A program made the position numbers and the translations under genes. This document shows positions 28,121 to 36,228 of a DNA stretch of 64,000 nt, piece by piece. Below the pieces are notes generated by a model. That model searched no databases and was not told the DNA's origin. It saw only the letters and a program-made list of their open reading frames with translations. The DNA is from Desulfovibrio sp. Marseille-P6017 (lineage in GTDB: Bacteria; Bacillota_A; Clostridia; Peptostreptococcales; Peptostreptococcaceae), in contig UWOR01000005.1 in the NCBI GenBank assembly GCA_900604495.1, positions 1-64,000 on the forward strand, given 5' to 3'. Each line of letters opens with the position of its first letter. Position 1 is the stretch's first letter.

Positions 28121-28546
28121 TTAAAACCATCTTTTACTTAAGCAGTCTTTTAATATTTCAAATTCTTTTCTTCCTATAGATGTTTTTATCTCTTCTTCTA
28201 TACTCTCCTTTAATAATAAGGTTTCTTCAAAAAATCTTTTACCTTTTTCTGTTAGTAGTAATATCTTATCTCTCGAGTTACCTTCTACATATTCAGTGTA
28301 TATATATCCTCTTAGAATTAAATCTTTTGTGCATTTATGAACACCTTGACGTGATATATCTATTATTCTAGCTATCTGAGCTACACTCATAGGTTCCCTT
28401 TCTATTATAGCTAATATATACGATTCTGTATCACTTATATATTCCTCACCCAACTCTACCCATTTATCTCTTACCAATTTTCTAAGTTTTGCATGCTTTT
28501 CGCTTATTAAGTCTATTATATTTAAATCTTTAAAATATGACTGCAT
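28121..28546 (-). CDS. MarR-family transcriptional regulator
   Basis: 141 aa, winged helix with recognition region SVAQIARIIDISRQGVHKC and a wing around residues 85-100, flanked by dimerisation helices, as in MarR proteins. AGGAGACAATAT precedes the ATG. It is divergent from a DUF2798 membrane protein gene across a region with two matching palindromic boxes, so it probably represses that gene and itself. Effector unknown. Confidence 0.85.
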   Translation of the reverse strand: MQSYFKDLNIIDLISEKHAKLRKLVRDKWVELGEEYISDTESYILAIIEREPMSVAQIARIIDISRQGVHKCTKDLILRGYIYTEYVEGNSRDKILLLTEKGKRFFEETLLLKESIEEEIKTSIGRKEFEILKDCLSKRWF

Positions 28547-28620
28547 ATATTGTCTCCTATTTTCTATAATTAGTATCTATTAGTATTATATCTTTTTTAC
28601 AAAGTTTTTTTAAGTACAAT

Positions 28621-28698
28621 TTTAATATCGTAAACTTAGTTGACATTATTTTTCCATTATGTTAACATATCTATGTCAACTAAGTTTACAATATTAAA
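28621..28698. promoter_or_regulatory. Twin operator and promoter between MarR-type gene and DUF2798 gene
   Basis: Two 26-bp arms, inverted copies of each other with one mismatch (28621-28646 and 28673-28698), are separated by 26 bp. Each arm holds a near-palindrome GTAAACTTAGTTGAC or its complement. The plus-strand -35 TTGACA (28640-28645) sits in the left arm, and -10 TAACAT (28663-28668) follows after 17 bp. Confidence 0.7.
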
Positions 28699-28718
28699 GA
28701 AAGAGGTATTTTCTAATA

Positions 28719-29192
28719 ATGGGAAAAAATAAAAAAGAACATCTTATATTTGTTTTAATGATATGTACAACTATGGTATTCATAATGAGTTGTTACAATA
28801 TAACATTAATAGAAGGCTTTTCAGTAAATGTTTTTAAACATGCTATTATGGGATTCATCCCCGCATTTATATTTGCATTAATAGGAGATTTATTTATAGT
28901 TGGTAAAATAGTAAAAATTATAGCTAGCAAAATAATTAAACCTGGAGATAGTATGAAGAAGGTAGGAATATGTATGTCCTTCTTTACAGGATGCGGTATG
29001 GTTCTTTGGATGTCATTCTTTGGAGCCGTTACAAATGTAGGTTTTGGGCCTAACTTGTTACCTGCTTATAGTATGGGTATAGTAAAAAACTTTATCTTCG
29101 CTATACCTTTAAATCTACTTATTGTATCTCCTTTAATTAGAGGTTTATTCTTTAAAATATTTCCTCCTACAATAGATACGAATGTAGCTTAA
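28719..29192 (+). CDS. DUF2798 membrane protein
   Basis: 157 aa, four predicted helices (about 11-30, 38-60, 85-108, 122-145), matching the DUF2798 layout of paired two-helix units with a 'FxxxI-x-N' pattern. Function of the family is unknown. It is transcribed divergently from a MarR-type repressor with operator boxes over its promoter, which suggests induction by a small toxic molecule. AGAGGT lies about 10 bases upstream of the ATG. Confidence 0.75.
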   Translation: MGKNKKEHLIFVLMICTTMVFIMSCYNITLIEGFSVNVFKHAIMGFIPAFIFALIGDLFIVGKIVKIIASKIIKPGDSMKKVGICMSFFTGCGMVLWMSFFGAVTNVGFGPNLLPAYSMGIVKNFIFAIPLNLLIVSPLIRGLFFKIFPPTIDTNVA

Positions 29193-29194
29193 CT

Positions 29195-29234
29195 AAAAAA
29201 GTAGCAATAATATTTTTATTATTGCTACTTTTTT
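29195..29234. terminator. Bidirectional terminator
   Basis: A 17-bp perfect stem AAAAAAGTAGCAATAAT with a 6-base loop sits between the convergent DUF2798 and hcp genes. Confidence 0.9.
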
Positions 29235-29240
29235 TATATA

Positions 29241-30965
29241 TTATTTTAAGAACATTTCTAAATCATCTTCAACATTAGTTATTCCACCTATACCAAAGTT
29301 TTCAACTAAAACTTTAGCAACATTTGGTGATAAGAATGCTGGTAATGTTGGTCCTAAGTGTATCTTTTTAACACCTAAGTATAATAGTGATAATAATACT
29401 ATTACAGCTTTTTGTTCATACCAAGCTATATTATATGCTATTGGTAATTCATTTATATCATTAAGCTCAAACACTTCTTTTAATTTAAGTGCAATAAGTG
29501 CTAATGAGTAAGAATCATTACATTGTCCTGCATCTAATACTCTAGGTATTCCATTTATATCACCTAAATCTAATTTATTGTATTTATATTTAGCACATCC
29601 TGCTGTAAGTATTACTGTATCTTTTGGTAAGCTTAAAGCAAAATCAGTATAATAATTTCTTGATTTAGCTCTTCCATCACATCCAGCCATTACAAAGAAT
29701 TTCTTTATAGCTCCAGTTTTCACAGCTTCTACTACGCTATCTGCAAGTGCAAATACTTGGTTATGTGCAAATCCACCTACTATTTCTCCTGTTTCTATTT
29801 CTGTTGGAGGAGCACATTTTTTAGCTTGTTCTATTATTTGTGAAAAATCTTTATTATCTTCGCTCTCACCTTTTATATGCTTAACTCCAGCAAATCCTGC
29901 TGCTCCTGTTGTGTATATTCTATCTTTATAGCTATCCTTTGGTGGTACTATACAGTTTGTAGTCATTAATATTGGACCATTGAAGCTTTCAAATTCTTCT
30001 TTTTGTTTCCACCAAGCATTTCCGTAGTTACCTGCAAAGTGAGAATACTTTTTAAATGCTGGATAGTAATGAGCTGGTAACATTTCTGAGTGAGTATAAA
30101 CATCTACTCCAGTTCCTTCTGTTTGCTTTAGTAATAATTCTAAGTCTTTTAAGTCATGTCCTGATACAAGTATTCCTGGGTTATTTCTAACACCTATATT
30201 AACTTTAGTTATTTCTGGATGTCCATAAGTTCCAGTATTTGCACTATCAAGTAGAGCCATACCATCTACCCCTACTTTACCAGTTTCTAAAGTTAATGCT
30301 ATTAATTCATCTATAGATAAGCTATCATCTAAAGTTTTAGCTAAAGTAGCTTGCATAAATGCATTTATCTCTTCACTATCATATCCTAATGCATTAGCAT
30401 GCTTCATATAAGCTGACATACCTTTTAATCCATATATTATAAGTTCTCTTAAACTTCTTACATCTTCGTCTTTAGTAGCTAATACTCCTACTGTAGTAGA
30501 TTTTTCATCTAATAATTTATCTATATCATCAGATTCTTTTTCTTTTCCGCTTCCAAGTATAGCATCTTTTACTTTAGCTAATACTCCTACTTTCACATCC
30601 ATATCTTCATTTGAAGTTGCATTCCATAATGCTGCTTCTGATAAGTTTTCTTTATTATCTAACTTAGATAATAACTCTTCTTTAATAGCTAAAGTTTCTT
30701 TAACTCTTGCATAAAATACCGCATCATCGAAGTTAGCATTAGTTATTGTAGTGAATAAGTTTATAGTTATTAAGTGATTAACTTCGCTACTTACTTGCTT
30801 ACCTTCTGCTCTAAGTCTTGTTGTTACTTCTGATAATCCTTTAGTTGTATATACTAATAAGTCTTGCATTCTTGCTAAATCTGGTGATTTTCCACATACT
30901 CCAAATTTAGTACATCCTGTACATCCTGCTGTCTCTTGACATTGAAAACAAAACATTTTTTCCAT
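29241..30965 (-). CDS. hcp: Hydroxylamine reductase (hybrid cluster protein)
   Basis: 574 aa iron-sulfur enzyme of nitrosative stress defence. It reduces hydroxylamine to ammonia in vitro, and nitric oxide reduction or protein S-nitrosylation is its likely physiological role. The N-terminal cluster cysteines are [13 protein letters not shown] followed by a further Cys. Hybrid-cluster ligands lie in SGHDL, TNCIVPP, GCDGR, TAGCAKY and GQCNDS. GGAGGAATAATT precedes the ATG. It is monocistronic. Its promoter carries a CRP/FNR-type palindrome, and an NsrR-like Rrf2 gene lies 1.2 kb away, both fitting control by nitric oxide or redox. Confidence 0.95.
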   Translation of the reverse strand: MEKMFCFQCQETAGCTGCTKFGVCGKSPDLARMQDLLVYTTKGLSEVTTRLRAEGKQVSSEVNHLITINLFTTITNANFDDAVFYARVKETLAIKEELLSKLDNKENLSEAALWNATSNEDMDVKVGVLAKVKDAILGSGKEKESDDIDKLLDEKSTTVGVLATKDEDVRSLRELIIYGLKGMSAYMKHANALGYDSEEINAFMQATLAKTLDDSLSIDELIALTLETGKVGVDGMALLDSANTGTYGHPEITKVNIGVRNNPGILVSGHDLKDLELLLKQTEGTGVDVYTHSEMLPAHYYPAFKKYSHFAGNYGNAWWKQKEEFESFNGPILMTTNCIVPPKDSYKDRIYTTGAAGFAGVKHIKGESEDNKDFSQIIEQAKKCAPPTEIETGEIVGGFAHNQVFALADSVVEAVKTGAIKKFFVMAGCDGRAKSRNYYTDFALSLPKDTVILTAGCAKYKYNKLDLGDINGIPRVLDAGQCNDSYSLALIALKLKEVFELNDINELPIAYNIAWYEQKAVIVLLSLLYLGVKKIHLGPTLPAFLSPNVAKVLVENFGIGGITNVEDDLEMFLK

Positions 30966-31006
30966 AATTATTCCTCCAAGATTTCTAATGTTTATTTTAT
31001 ATACAC

Positions 31007-31048
31007 ATTATAAGTTTAAATATAAATAAAGTCCGTAACATAAGTTAC
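31007..31048 (-). promoter_or_regulatory. hcp promoter with CRP/FNR-type palindrome
   Basis: Minus-strand -10 TATAAT (31012-31007) has no good -35. The palindrome GTAAC-ATAA-GTTAC (31035-31048) is centred 41.5 bases upstream of the predicted start near 31000, the class II activator position. Regulation by an HcpR-like CRP/FNR protein is inferred. Just upstream, an imperfect hairpin at 31086-31117 (AGGCTTTACTCT and complement) has no T-run. Confidence 0.55.
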
Positions 31049-31176
31049 AGATTTCTAATTTATTTAAATTAATTCAAAATTATATAGGCTTTACTCTAAT
31101 ATTTAAGAGAAAAGCCTTACACAATTATTTTAAATTTATCATAGAATATTTTAAAGTCTAAGTATGGGGTGGAATT

Positions 31177-32019
31177 ATGAAGAAATATAAAAGACAGTCA
31201 CAAGAAGTATACAAATACACCTTAGCAAACCTTAATTTAAGGGAAGGTAAATCTACATCTTCAAATATAATATCAGTTATACCAGCAGGATCAAGAGTTA
31301 CAGTAATTGATGGTGAGGAAGATTGGTATGAAGTAATATATAACAACCAAAGAGGATATGTATATAATGAGTATCTATCACAAACTAAATTCACATGGAC
31401 TGATGTTACCTTAAGATCTTATCCATCATCTGAGTCAAATCCAGTAACAGTACTTCCTCATAAATCTATGGTCCAAGTTTTATCAGTAAATGGAGACTGG
31501 AGCCATGTTATGTATAATAACGATGAAGGATATATATTTAGCTATTTTTTATCTGATGATGGTAATCCTCCAGAAGGTTATGATTTCACTAATTTTAATA
31601 CAGACATGACTAAATTTGTAAATGATAATAATATAAAGAGTCCTACTAAAAATTTAATTGTAACAAATTTGGAAAATAAATTTACTTATATATTTGAAAA
31701 AGATTCTAATAATAACTGGATTTTACTATATAAATGGATTTGTACAATCGGAAAACCTAGTACTCCAACTATAAAAGGTACATTTTATGTAAGTGGTAGA
31801 AAACCTTATTTTGGATCTTCTACTTATAGAGTAAAATATGCAACTAGAATTAGAGGTAGTTATTATTATCACTCAATTTTATTTAATGCTCAGGGTACTG
31901 AGATAATTGATGATAGATTAGGATTAGCTTTAAGCCATGGATGTATAAGATTAGCAGTCGATAATGCTCAATGGATTTATGATAATATATTAGATACTAC
32001 TACTATAATAATCAATTAA
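31177..32019 (+). CDS. L,D-transpeptidase (YkuD) with two SH3b domains
   Basis: 280 aa. Two bacterial SH3 domains (about 15-72 and 76-130; LNLREGKSTSSNI and GYV/GYI signatures) are followed by a YkuD catalytic domain (about 160-280) with the active-site motif SHGCIRL. These enzymes make 3-3 cross-links in peptidoglycan, the dominant type in C. difficile. The ATG follows GGGGTGGAATT. The N-terminus is hydrophilic (MKKYKRQSQEVYKYT), so there is no visible signal peptide or anchor, which is odd for a wall enzyme. It stands alone between hcp and the Rrf2 gene. Confidence 0.88.
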   Translation: MKKYKRQSQEVYKYTLANLNLREGKSTSSNIISVIPAGSRVTVIDGEEDWYEVIYNNQRGYVYNEYLSQTKFTWTDVTLRSYPSSESNPVTVLPHKSMVQVLSVNGDWSHVMYNNDEGYIFSYFLSDDGNPPEGYDFTNFNTDMTKFVNDNNIKSPTKNLIVTNLENKFTYIFEKDSNNNWILLYKWICTIGKPSTPTIKGTFYVSGRKPYFGSSTYRVKYATRIRGSYYYHSILFNAQGTEIIDDRLGLALSHGCIRLAVDNAQWIYDNILDTTTIIIN

Positions 32020-32133
32020 TTCTTACTTTAATAAAAAAATATTTTATTTAATTCAATATTTATTATTGTGTTTATTATATAGTTATTTATATAATAATAA
32101 TTAATAAATAACGTTTTAACTAAGGAGTATTCT

Positions 32134-32529
32134 ATGTACTTGTCAAAATTTACAGACTATAGTTTCAGAATCTTAATATATTTAGGAAATCATCCAAACG
32201 AACTTTTTACAGTAGATGAGCTTTCTTCTATACTTGATTTATCTACTCATCATATAAAAAAAATAATTTATAAACTAGCAAAGAATAACTATATTCTCTC
32301 TTCTAAAGGTAGAAATGGTGGTATTAAATTAGTAACAGATCCTAAAAATATAAATCTAGGGAATTTATTGGAAATAACAGAAGATAATTTAAATATTGTT
32401 GAATGTTTTTCTGATGATAGTAATACATGTAATCTTAATGGTAGATGTAGTCTAAAGCCTATAATAAATGATGCTTTAGATGCATTTAAACAAAAATTTA
32501 GTGAATATACTTTAGAAGATATCCTTTAA
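32134..32529 (+). CDS. nsrR: Rrf2-family regulator, NsrR-like
   Basis: 131 aa. An N-terminal winged helix (YSFRILIYLG, then TVDELSSILDLSTHHIKKI) and GRNGGI wing are followed by a cysteine triad C91-x7-C99-x5-C105. Three cysteines at these places bind an Fe-S cluster in NsrR/IscR-type Rrf2 proteins. The start YLSKFTDYSFRILIYL and the closeness to hcp favour NsrR, a nitric-oxide-sensing repressor. AAGGAG lies 11 bases upstream of the ATG. The target sites were not identified. Confidence 0.75.
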   Translation: MYLSKFTDYSFRILIYLGNHPNELFTVDELSSILDLSTHHIKKIIYKLAKNNYILSSKGRNGGIKLVTDPKNINLGNLLEITEDNLNIVECFSDDSNTCNLNGRCSLKPIINDALDAFKQKFSEYTLEDIL

Positions 32530-32532
32530 ATT

Positions 32533-32654
32533 TCTAAATAAAAAATAGATGTATAAATTTATACATCTATTTTTTATTTAGATTGTATAATCTAAATAAA
32601 AAATAGATGTATAAATTTATACATCTATTTTTTATTTAGATTATACAATCTAAA
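32533..32654. repeat. Tandem palindromic terminator duplication
   Basis: A 50-bp perfect palindrome (32533-32582) is repeated at 32591-32640 (period 58). The second copy is nested in a 78-bp perfect palindrome (32577-32654, centre 32615/32616) that includes the last codons of lplA. Both copies carry A-run and T-run and act as terminators for the convergent Rrf2 and lplA genes. Confidence 0.9.
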
Positions 32655-33619
32655 ATATCTTCTTTACTTATTTTATAAAAGTATTTTTCTATATCGATAC
32701 TATTAATCACTTCTATAATAGATTCTTTCGAATATCTGCATCCACTAAGTAATTTAGATATATCTTCAACTTCACCTTCTCCAAAGAAATCTCCATTTAT
32801 AAATATATCCCTAATTATACCTTTATCTATATTTATTTTAAATTCAACTTTTCCACCACTATATCTTTTAGACTTAGTTATATTAAATTTAGGAGATGCA
32901 CCATAATTCCAGTTCCAAGACTCGAATCTTTCTTTTGATATCTCATTTACTCTGTATAAATCTTCATCAGTAAGTGTATATATGTTTTTAGTATTTTTAA
33001 GCAAACTTTCTAACATAATTTCTTTAAATTCTAAAGTACTAATATCTTTATCTAGATGTTCCGATATGTTTGTAACTCTTTCTCTTACAGACTTTATTCC
33101 TTTTGAAATAATTTTATCTTCAGCTACAGTTATACTTTTTACCATAGATTCAATATCTGTATTAAATAATATTGATCCATGATGAAGTCTACTACCATTT
33201 TTTATATATTGAGCATTTCCAGAAAATTTTCGTCCATTTATTAATAAATCATTTCTACTATTAAAATATGCATTTATACCTTGTTTTTCTAATGCATGTA
33301 TTATTGGCTTTGTAAATTCACTAAAATCAATTCCACTACCTTTATAATTCTTATTTATAAAGGTAAATTGCCAACCATTCATATCAGTATATATAGTTCC
33401 TCCACCACTCATACGTCTAACTACATTTATATTATTTTCTTCTGCATACTTTTGATTTATTTCTTCTATAGTATTTTGAAATTTTCCTATCATCAGAGTT
33501 GGCTTAGTTCTCCAAAACATAAATATATTATCATCACCTAGTTCTTTTTCAGTCATTAGGTAATACTCTAGGGCAAAGTTAAAATATGGACTCAATGAAT
33601 TACTTTCTACATATATCAT
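32636..33619 (-). CDS. lplA: Lipoate-protein ligase A
   Basis: 327 aa. It activates lipoate with ATP and attaches it to lipoyl domains of enzymes such as glycine cleavage H protein or 2-oxoacid dehydrogenases. The lipoate-binding loop RRMSGGGTIYTD (about 65-77) and the catalytic-lysine segment NGRKFSGNAQ (about 130) are present, plus the C-terminal accessory domain. It follows lipA by 11 bases with AAAGGAGT upstream, forming a lipA-lplA operon. The cell can therefore both make and scavenge lipoate. Its last codons lie in the palindromic terminator. Confidence 0.92.
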   Translation of the reverse strand: MIYVESNSLSPYFNFALEYYLMTEKELGDDNIFMFWRTKPTLMIGKFQNTIEEINQKYAEENNINVVRRMSGGGTIYTDMNGWQFTFINKNYKGSGIDFSEFTKPIIHALEKQGINAYFNSRNDLLINGRKFSGNAQYIKNGSRLHHGSILFNTDIESMVKSITVAEDKIISKGIKSVRERVTNISEHLDKDISTLEFKEIMLESLLKNTKNIYTLTDEDLYRVNEISKERFESWNWNYGASPKFNITKSKRYSGGKVEFKINIDKGIIRDIFINGDFFGEGEVEDISKLLSGCRYSKESIIEVINSIDIEKYFYKISKEDILDCII

Positions 33620-33630
33620 ATTTTACTCCT

Positions 33631-34488
33631 TTATTTTATAGCTTCTTCTGCTTTATATGAACTTCTTACTAAGGGACTACTAGCTATATATTTAAATCCT
33701 TTTTTTATCCCTTCTAACCTATATTCTTCAAATTTTTCTGGAGTAATATATTCTTCAATTTCTATATGATTCTTTGAAGGTCTTAAATATTGCCCTATTG
33801 TAAAAATATCACATCCTACAGATAAAGCATCATCCATAACATTATAAACTTCTTTGTCACTTTCACCTAAACCTACCATTATACCTGTTTTAGTTAGTAT
33901 ATTAGGTGCTTTAGTCTTTATATACTTTAATACATTTAAACTTCTCTCGTATATTGCCTCTGGTCTTACCTTATCATATAATGACTTTACTGTCTCAATA
34001 TTATGATTTATAACTTGTGGATTTTCTTTTATTACTATATCTAAATTTTTTTCAATTCCTTTTAAATCAGGTATTAAGACTTCTATAGTTGTATTAGGAT
34101 TAAGTTCTTTAACTGCTTTAATTGTTTTTGCAAAATGACTTGCTCCACAGTCATCTAGATCATCTCTTGTAACACTTGTTATAACTGCATGACTTAGTCC
34201 TAATTCTTTAACTGCTTTAGCAACATTCATTGGCTCATTTTCATCAAGTTGCTGCGGATTTCCATTATTAACATTACAAAATCTACAATTTCTAGTACAT
34301 TGACTTCCCATTATCATAAATGTAGCAGTTCTTTTTTTATAACATTCACATAAATTCGGACAACTAGCTTCTTTACATACAGTGTTTAATTCTAATTCTC
34401 TCATCATAAACTCAACTTCTTTAGTTTCTTCACTATTAATCTTTACTCTTAACCAGTCTGGCTTTCTTTTAGAAGTTTTAATGCTCAT
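33631..34488 (-). CDS. lipA: Lipoyl synthase
   Basis: 285 aa radical-SAM enzyme that inserts two sulfurs into protein-bound octanoyl chains. The auxiliary cluster motif is C38-x4-C43-x5-C49, and the radical-SAM motif C64-x3-C68-x2-C71. The C-terminal SSPLVRSSYKA serine motif is intact. TAGGGGGAATAAA precedes the ATG. It is co-transcribed with lplA and possibly reached by readthrough from argH, 70 bp upstream. A lipB or octanoyltransferase gene is not in the window. Confidence 0.95.
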   Translation of the reverse strand: MSIKTSKRKPDWLRVKINSEETKEVEFMMRELELNTVCKEASCPNLCECYKKRTATFMIMGSQCTRNCRFCNVNNGNPQQLDENEPMNVAKAVKELGLSHAVITSVTRDDLDDCGASHFAKTIKAVKELNPNTTIEVLIPDLKGIEKNLDIVIKENPQVINHNIETVKSLYDKVRPEAIYERSLNVLKYIKTKAPNILTKTGIMVGLGESDKEVYNVMDDALSVGCDIFTIGQYLRPSKNHIEIEEYITPEKFEEYRLEGIKKGFKYIASSPLVRSSYKAEEAIK

Positions 34489-34558
34489 TTTATTCCCCCT
34501 AATAAAAATTTATTACTTGAACAATATTAGATAAAAACTTCTAAATTCCTTCATCTTA

Positions 34559-35875
34559 CTATTTAATTATTTGTTTTATTCTTTTATCTAGTATTTTTTC
34601 ATAATCTATAAAATCATATATTTTGTTATCGAATATATTGGAGAATTGTCTTAACTCTTCTAGATTTAAATCTTCTATTGATTTATTATTATCCTCACAA
34701 TAAATTACAATAGAACCAACTATACTATGAGCACTTCTAAATGGAATTCCTTTTTTAACCAAGTAATCAGCCACCTCTGTCGCATTTAAAAATCCACCTT
34801 GTACACTCGACTTCATTTGATCCTTATTTACTTTTAATGTAGCTATCATCTCTTCCATTACTTGTATACACATTTTTAGTTGTTTTACACTATCAAAGAA
34901 TCCTTCTTTGTCTTCTTGCATATCTTTGTTATATGCTAATGGTAATCCCTTCATAACAGTTAAAAGACCTATCAAATTTCCATAGACCCTTCCAGTTTTT
35001 CCTCTTATTAATTCTGCTCCATCTGGATTTTTCTTTTGAGGCATTATACTGCTTCCTGTAGTATATAAATCATCTATTTCTACAAAACTAAACTCCTTGC
35101 TACTCCATAGTACTAACTCTTCACTTAGTCTACTTAAATGCATCATTATTATAGAAAAATCACTCATTAGTTCTATTAAGTAATCTCTATCGCTAACTCC
35201 ATCCATATAATTCTCAACTACTCTTTTAAACCCTAACTTTTTCATAGTTATATTTCTATCAATATTATGAGTAGTACCTGCTAACGCCCCACAACCAAGT
35301 GGACTTTCATCTAATATTTCCAATGCATTTTGTAGTCGTTTTTCATCTCTAGTAAACATGCTATAATAAGCCATTAAATGGTGTTTAAATGTTACTACTT
35401 GTGCTCTTTGTAGATGTGTGTATCCTGGCATTATAACTGAATTATTGTCTGCAACTTCTTTAATTATTTTTCTAAAACTATTTATTTGGTTTATTAAATC
35501 TATAGTTTTTTCTTTTGCATATAATCTCATATCTGTTGCTACTTGGTCATTTCTACTACGTCCTGTATGAAGCTTTTTGCCCAACTCTCCAATTCTATTT
35601 ATTAAATTTATTTCAACAAAACTGTGTATATCCTCATAATTTCCTTCTAATTTTAAACTTCCATTTTATATATCTTCTTTTATTTTTATTAATGTATTAG
35701 TTATTTCTTCACATTCTTCTTTACTTAGTAATCCACACATCCCTTGCATATAAACATGAGCTATACTGCCTTCTATATCTTGTTTATATAATACTTTATC
35801 AAACTCAAATGATTTATTAAATTCTTCCATTAATTTATTTTCTTCTTTTCTAAAACGTCCACCCCATAATTTCAT
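34559..35875 (-). pseudogene. argH: Argininosuccinate lyase interrupted by one in-frame stop
   Basis: Last enzyme of arginine synthesis. The frame opens at ATG 35875 (KLWGGRFRKE), meets TAA at 35668-35666 (codon 70), and continues in the same frame (NGSLKLEGNYEDIHSF) through GKKLHTGRSRNDQV and the signature loop SIMPQKKNPD to 34559. All 438 codons align with the normal family length, so a single base change, probably GAA to TAA, is the only lesion seen. A TTG at 35584 could restart translation, but the product would lack 97 residues including substrate-binding parts. It lies behind an Arg-type T-box that looks intact. argG is not in the window. Confidence 0.88.
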
Positions 35876-35909
35876 AATTTGCCCCCCAATAAATATCCTA
35901 TATTTTTAT

Positions 35910-36150
35910 AATAAAAAAGCCTCTTGGAATAAAATCCAAGAGGCGAATACTATCCGTGTTACCACTCTTATTGGTAAAATTAACTTACCCACTCTATCTC
36001 TTAAGGCGAGGTCACCTACTACCATACTTATTTCCTGCAGTATTCTCCAAAGCTCTTTTCATATAAATATCAATACTTAGCTTCCACCATCCTAAGCTCT
36101 CTATAAAATTAATTTATATTACTCTCTTTTTCATAGAATTTATTATTTTA
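35910..36150 (-). promoter_or_regulatory. T-box riboswitch, arginine type, controlling argH
   Basis: The minus strand shows AAAAAGAGAGTAAT at the 5' side, Stem I motif AGGATGGTGGAAGC, and specifier region AAAAGAGCTTTGGAG with AGA at 36056-36054 in the specifier position. The T-box core AGAGTGGTAACACGG is near 35968-35954, and the terminator stem GCCTCTTGGA / TCCAAGAGGC (35944-35913) ends in TTTTTT. It fills the gene-free stretch 35876-36228. AGA is an arginine codon, matching the argH gene downstream. Confidence 0.88.
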
Positions 36151-36228
36151 TTAATAGTTATGGTAGTTTATTAATTTTTATTTGTCAATTATTTTTATCT
36201 AATTATTTTAGTTTATCTTGATTGTATA

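Noticed and set aside
31086..31117. Terminator between hcp and the transpeptidase gene
   Set aside because: The hairpin AGGCTTTACTCT is clear but has no T-run on either strand, and the flanking genes diverge, so termination is not needed there.
32533..32654. CRISPR-like repeats
   Set aside because: Only two copies, each a perfect palindrome with T-runs and an 8-base gap; these are duplicated terminators, not repeat-spacer units.
34559..35584. argH starting at TTG 35584 as an intact shorter gene
   Set aside because: The 97 residues before it continue in the same frame after the stop and match the family N-terminus, so this is the broken remainder of one gene.
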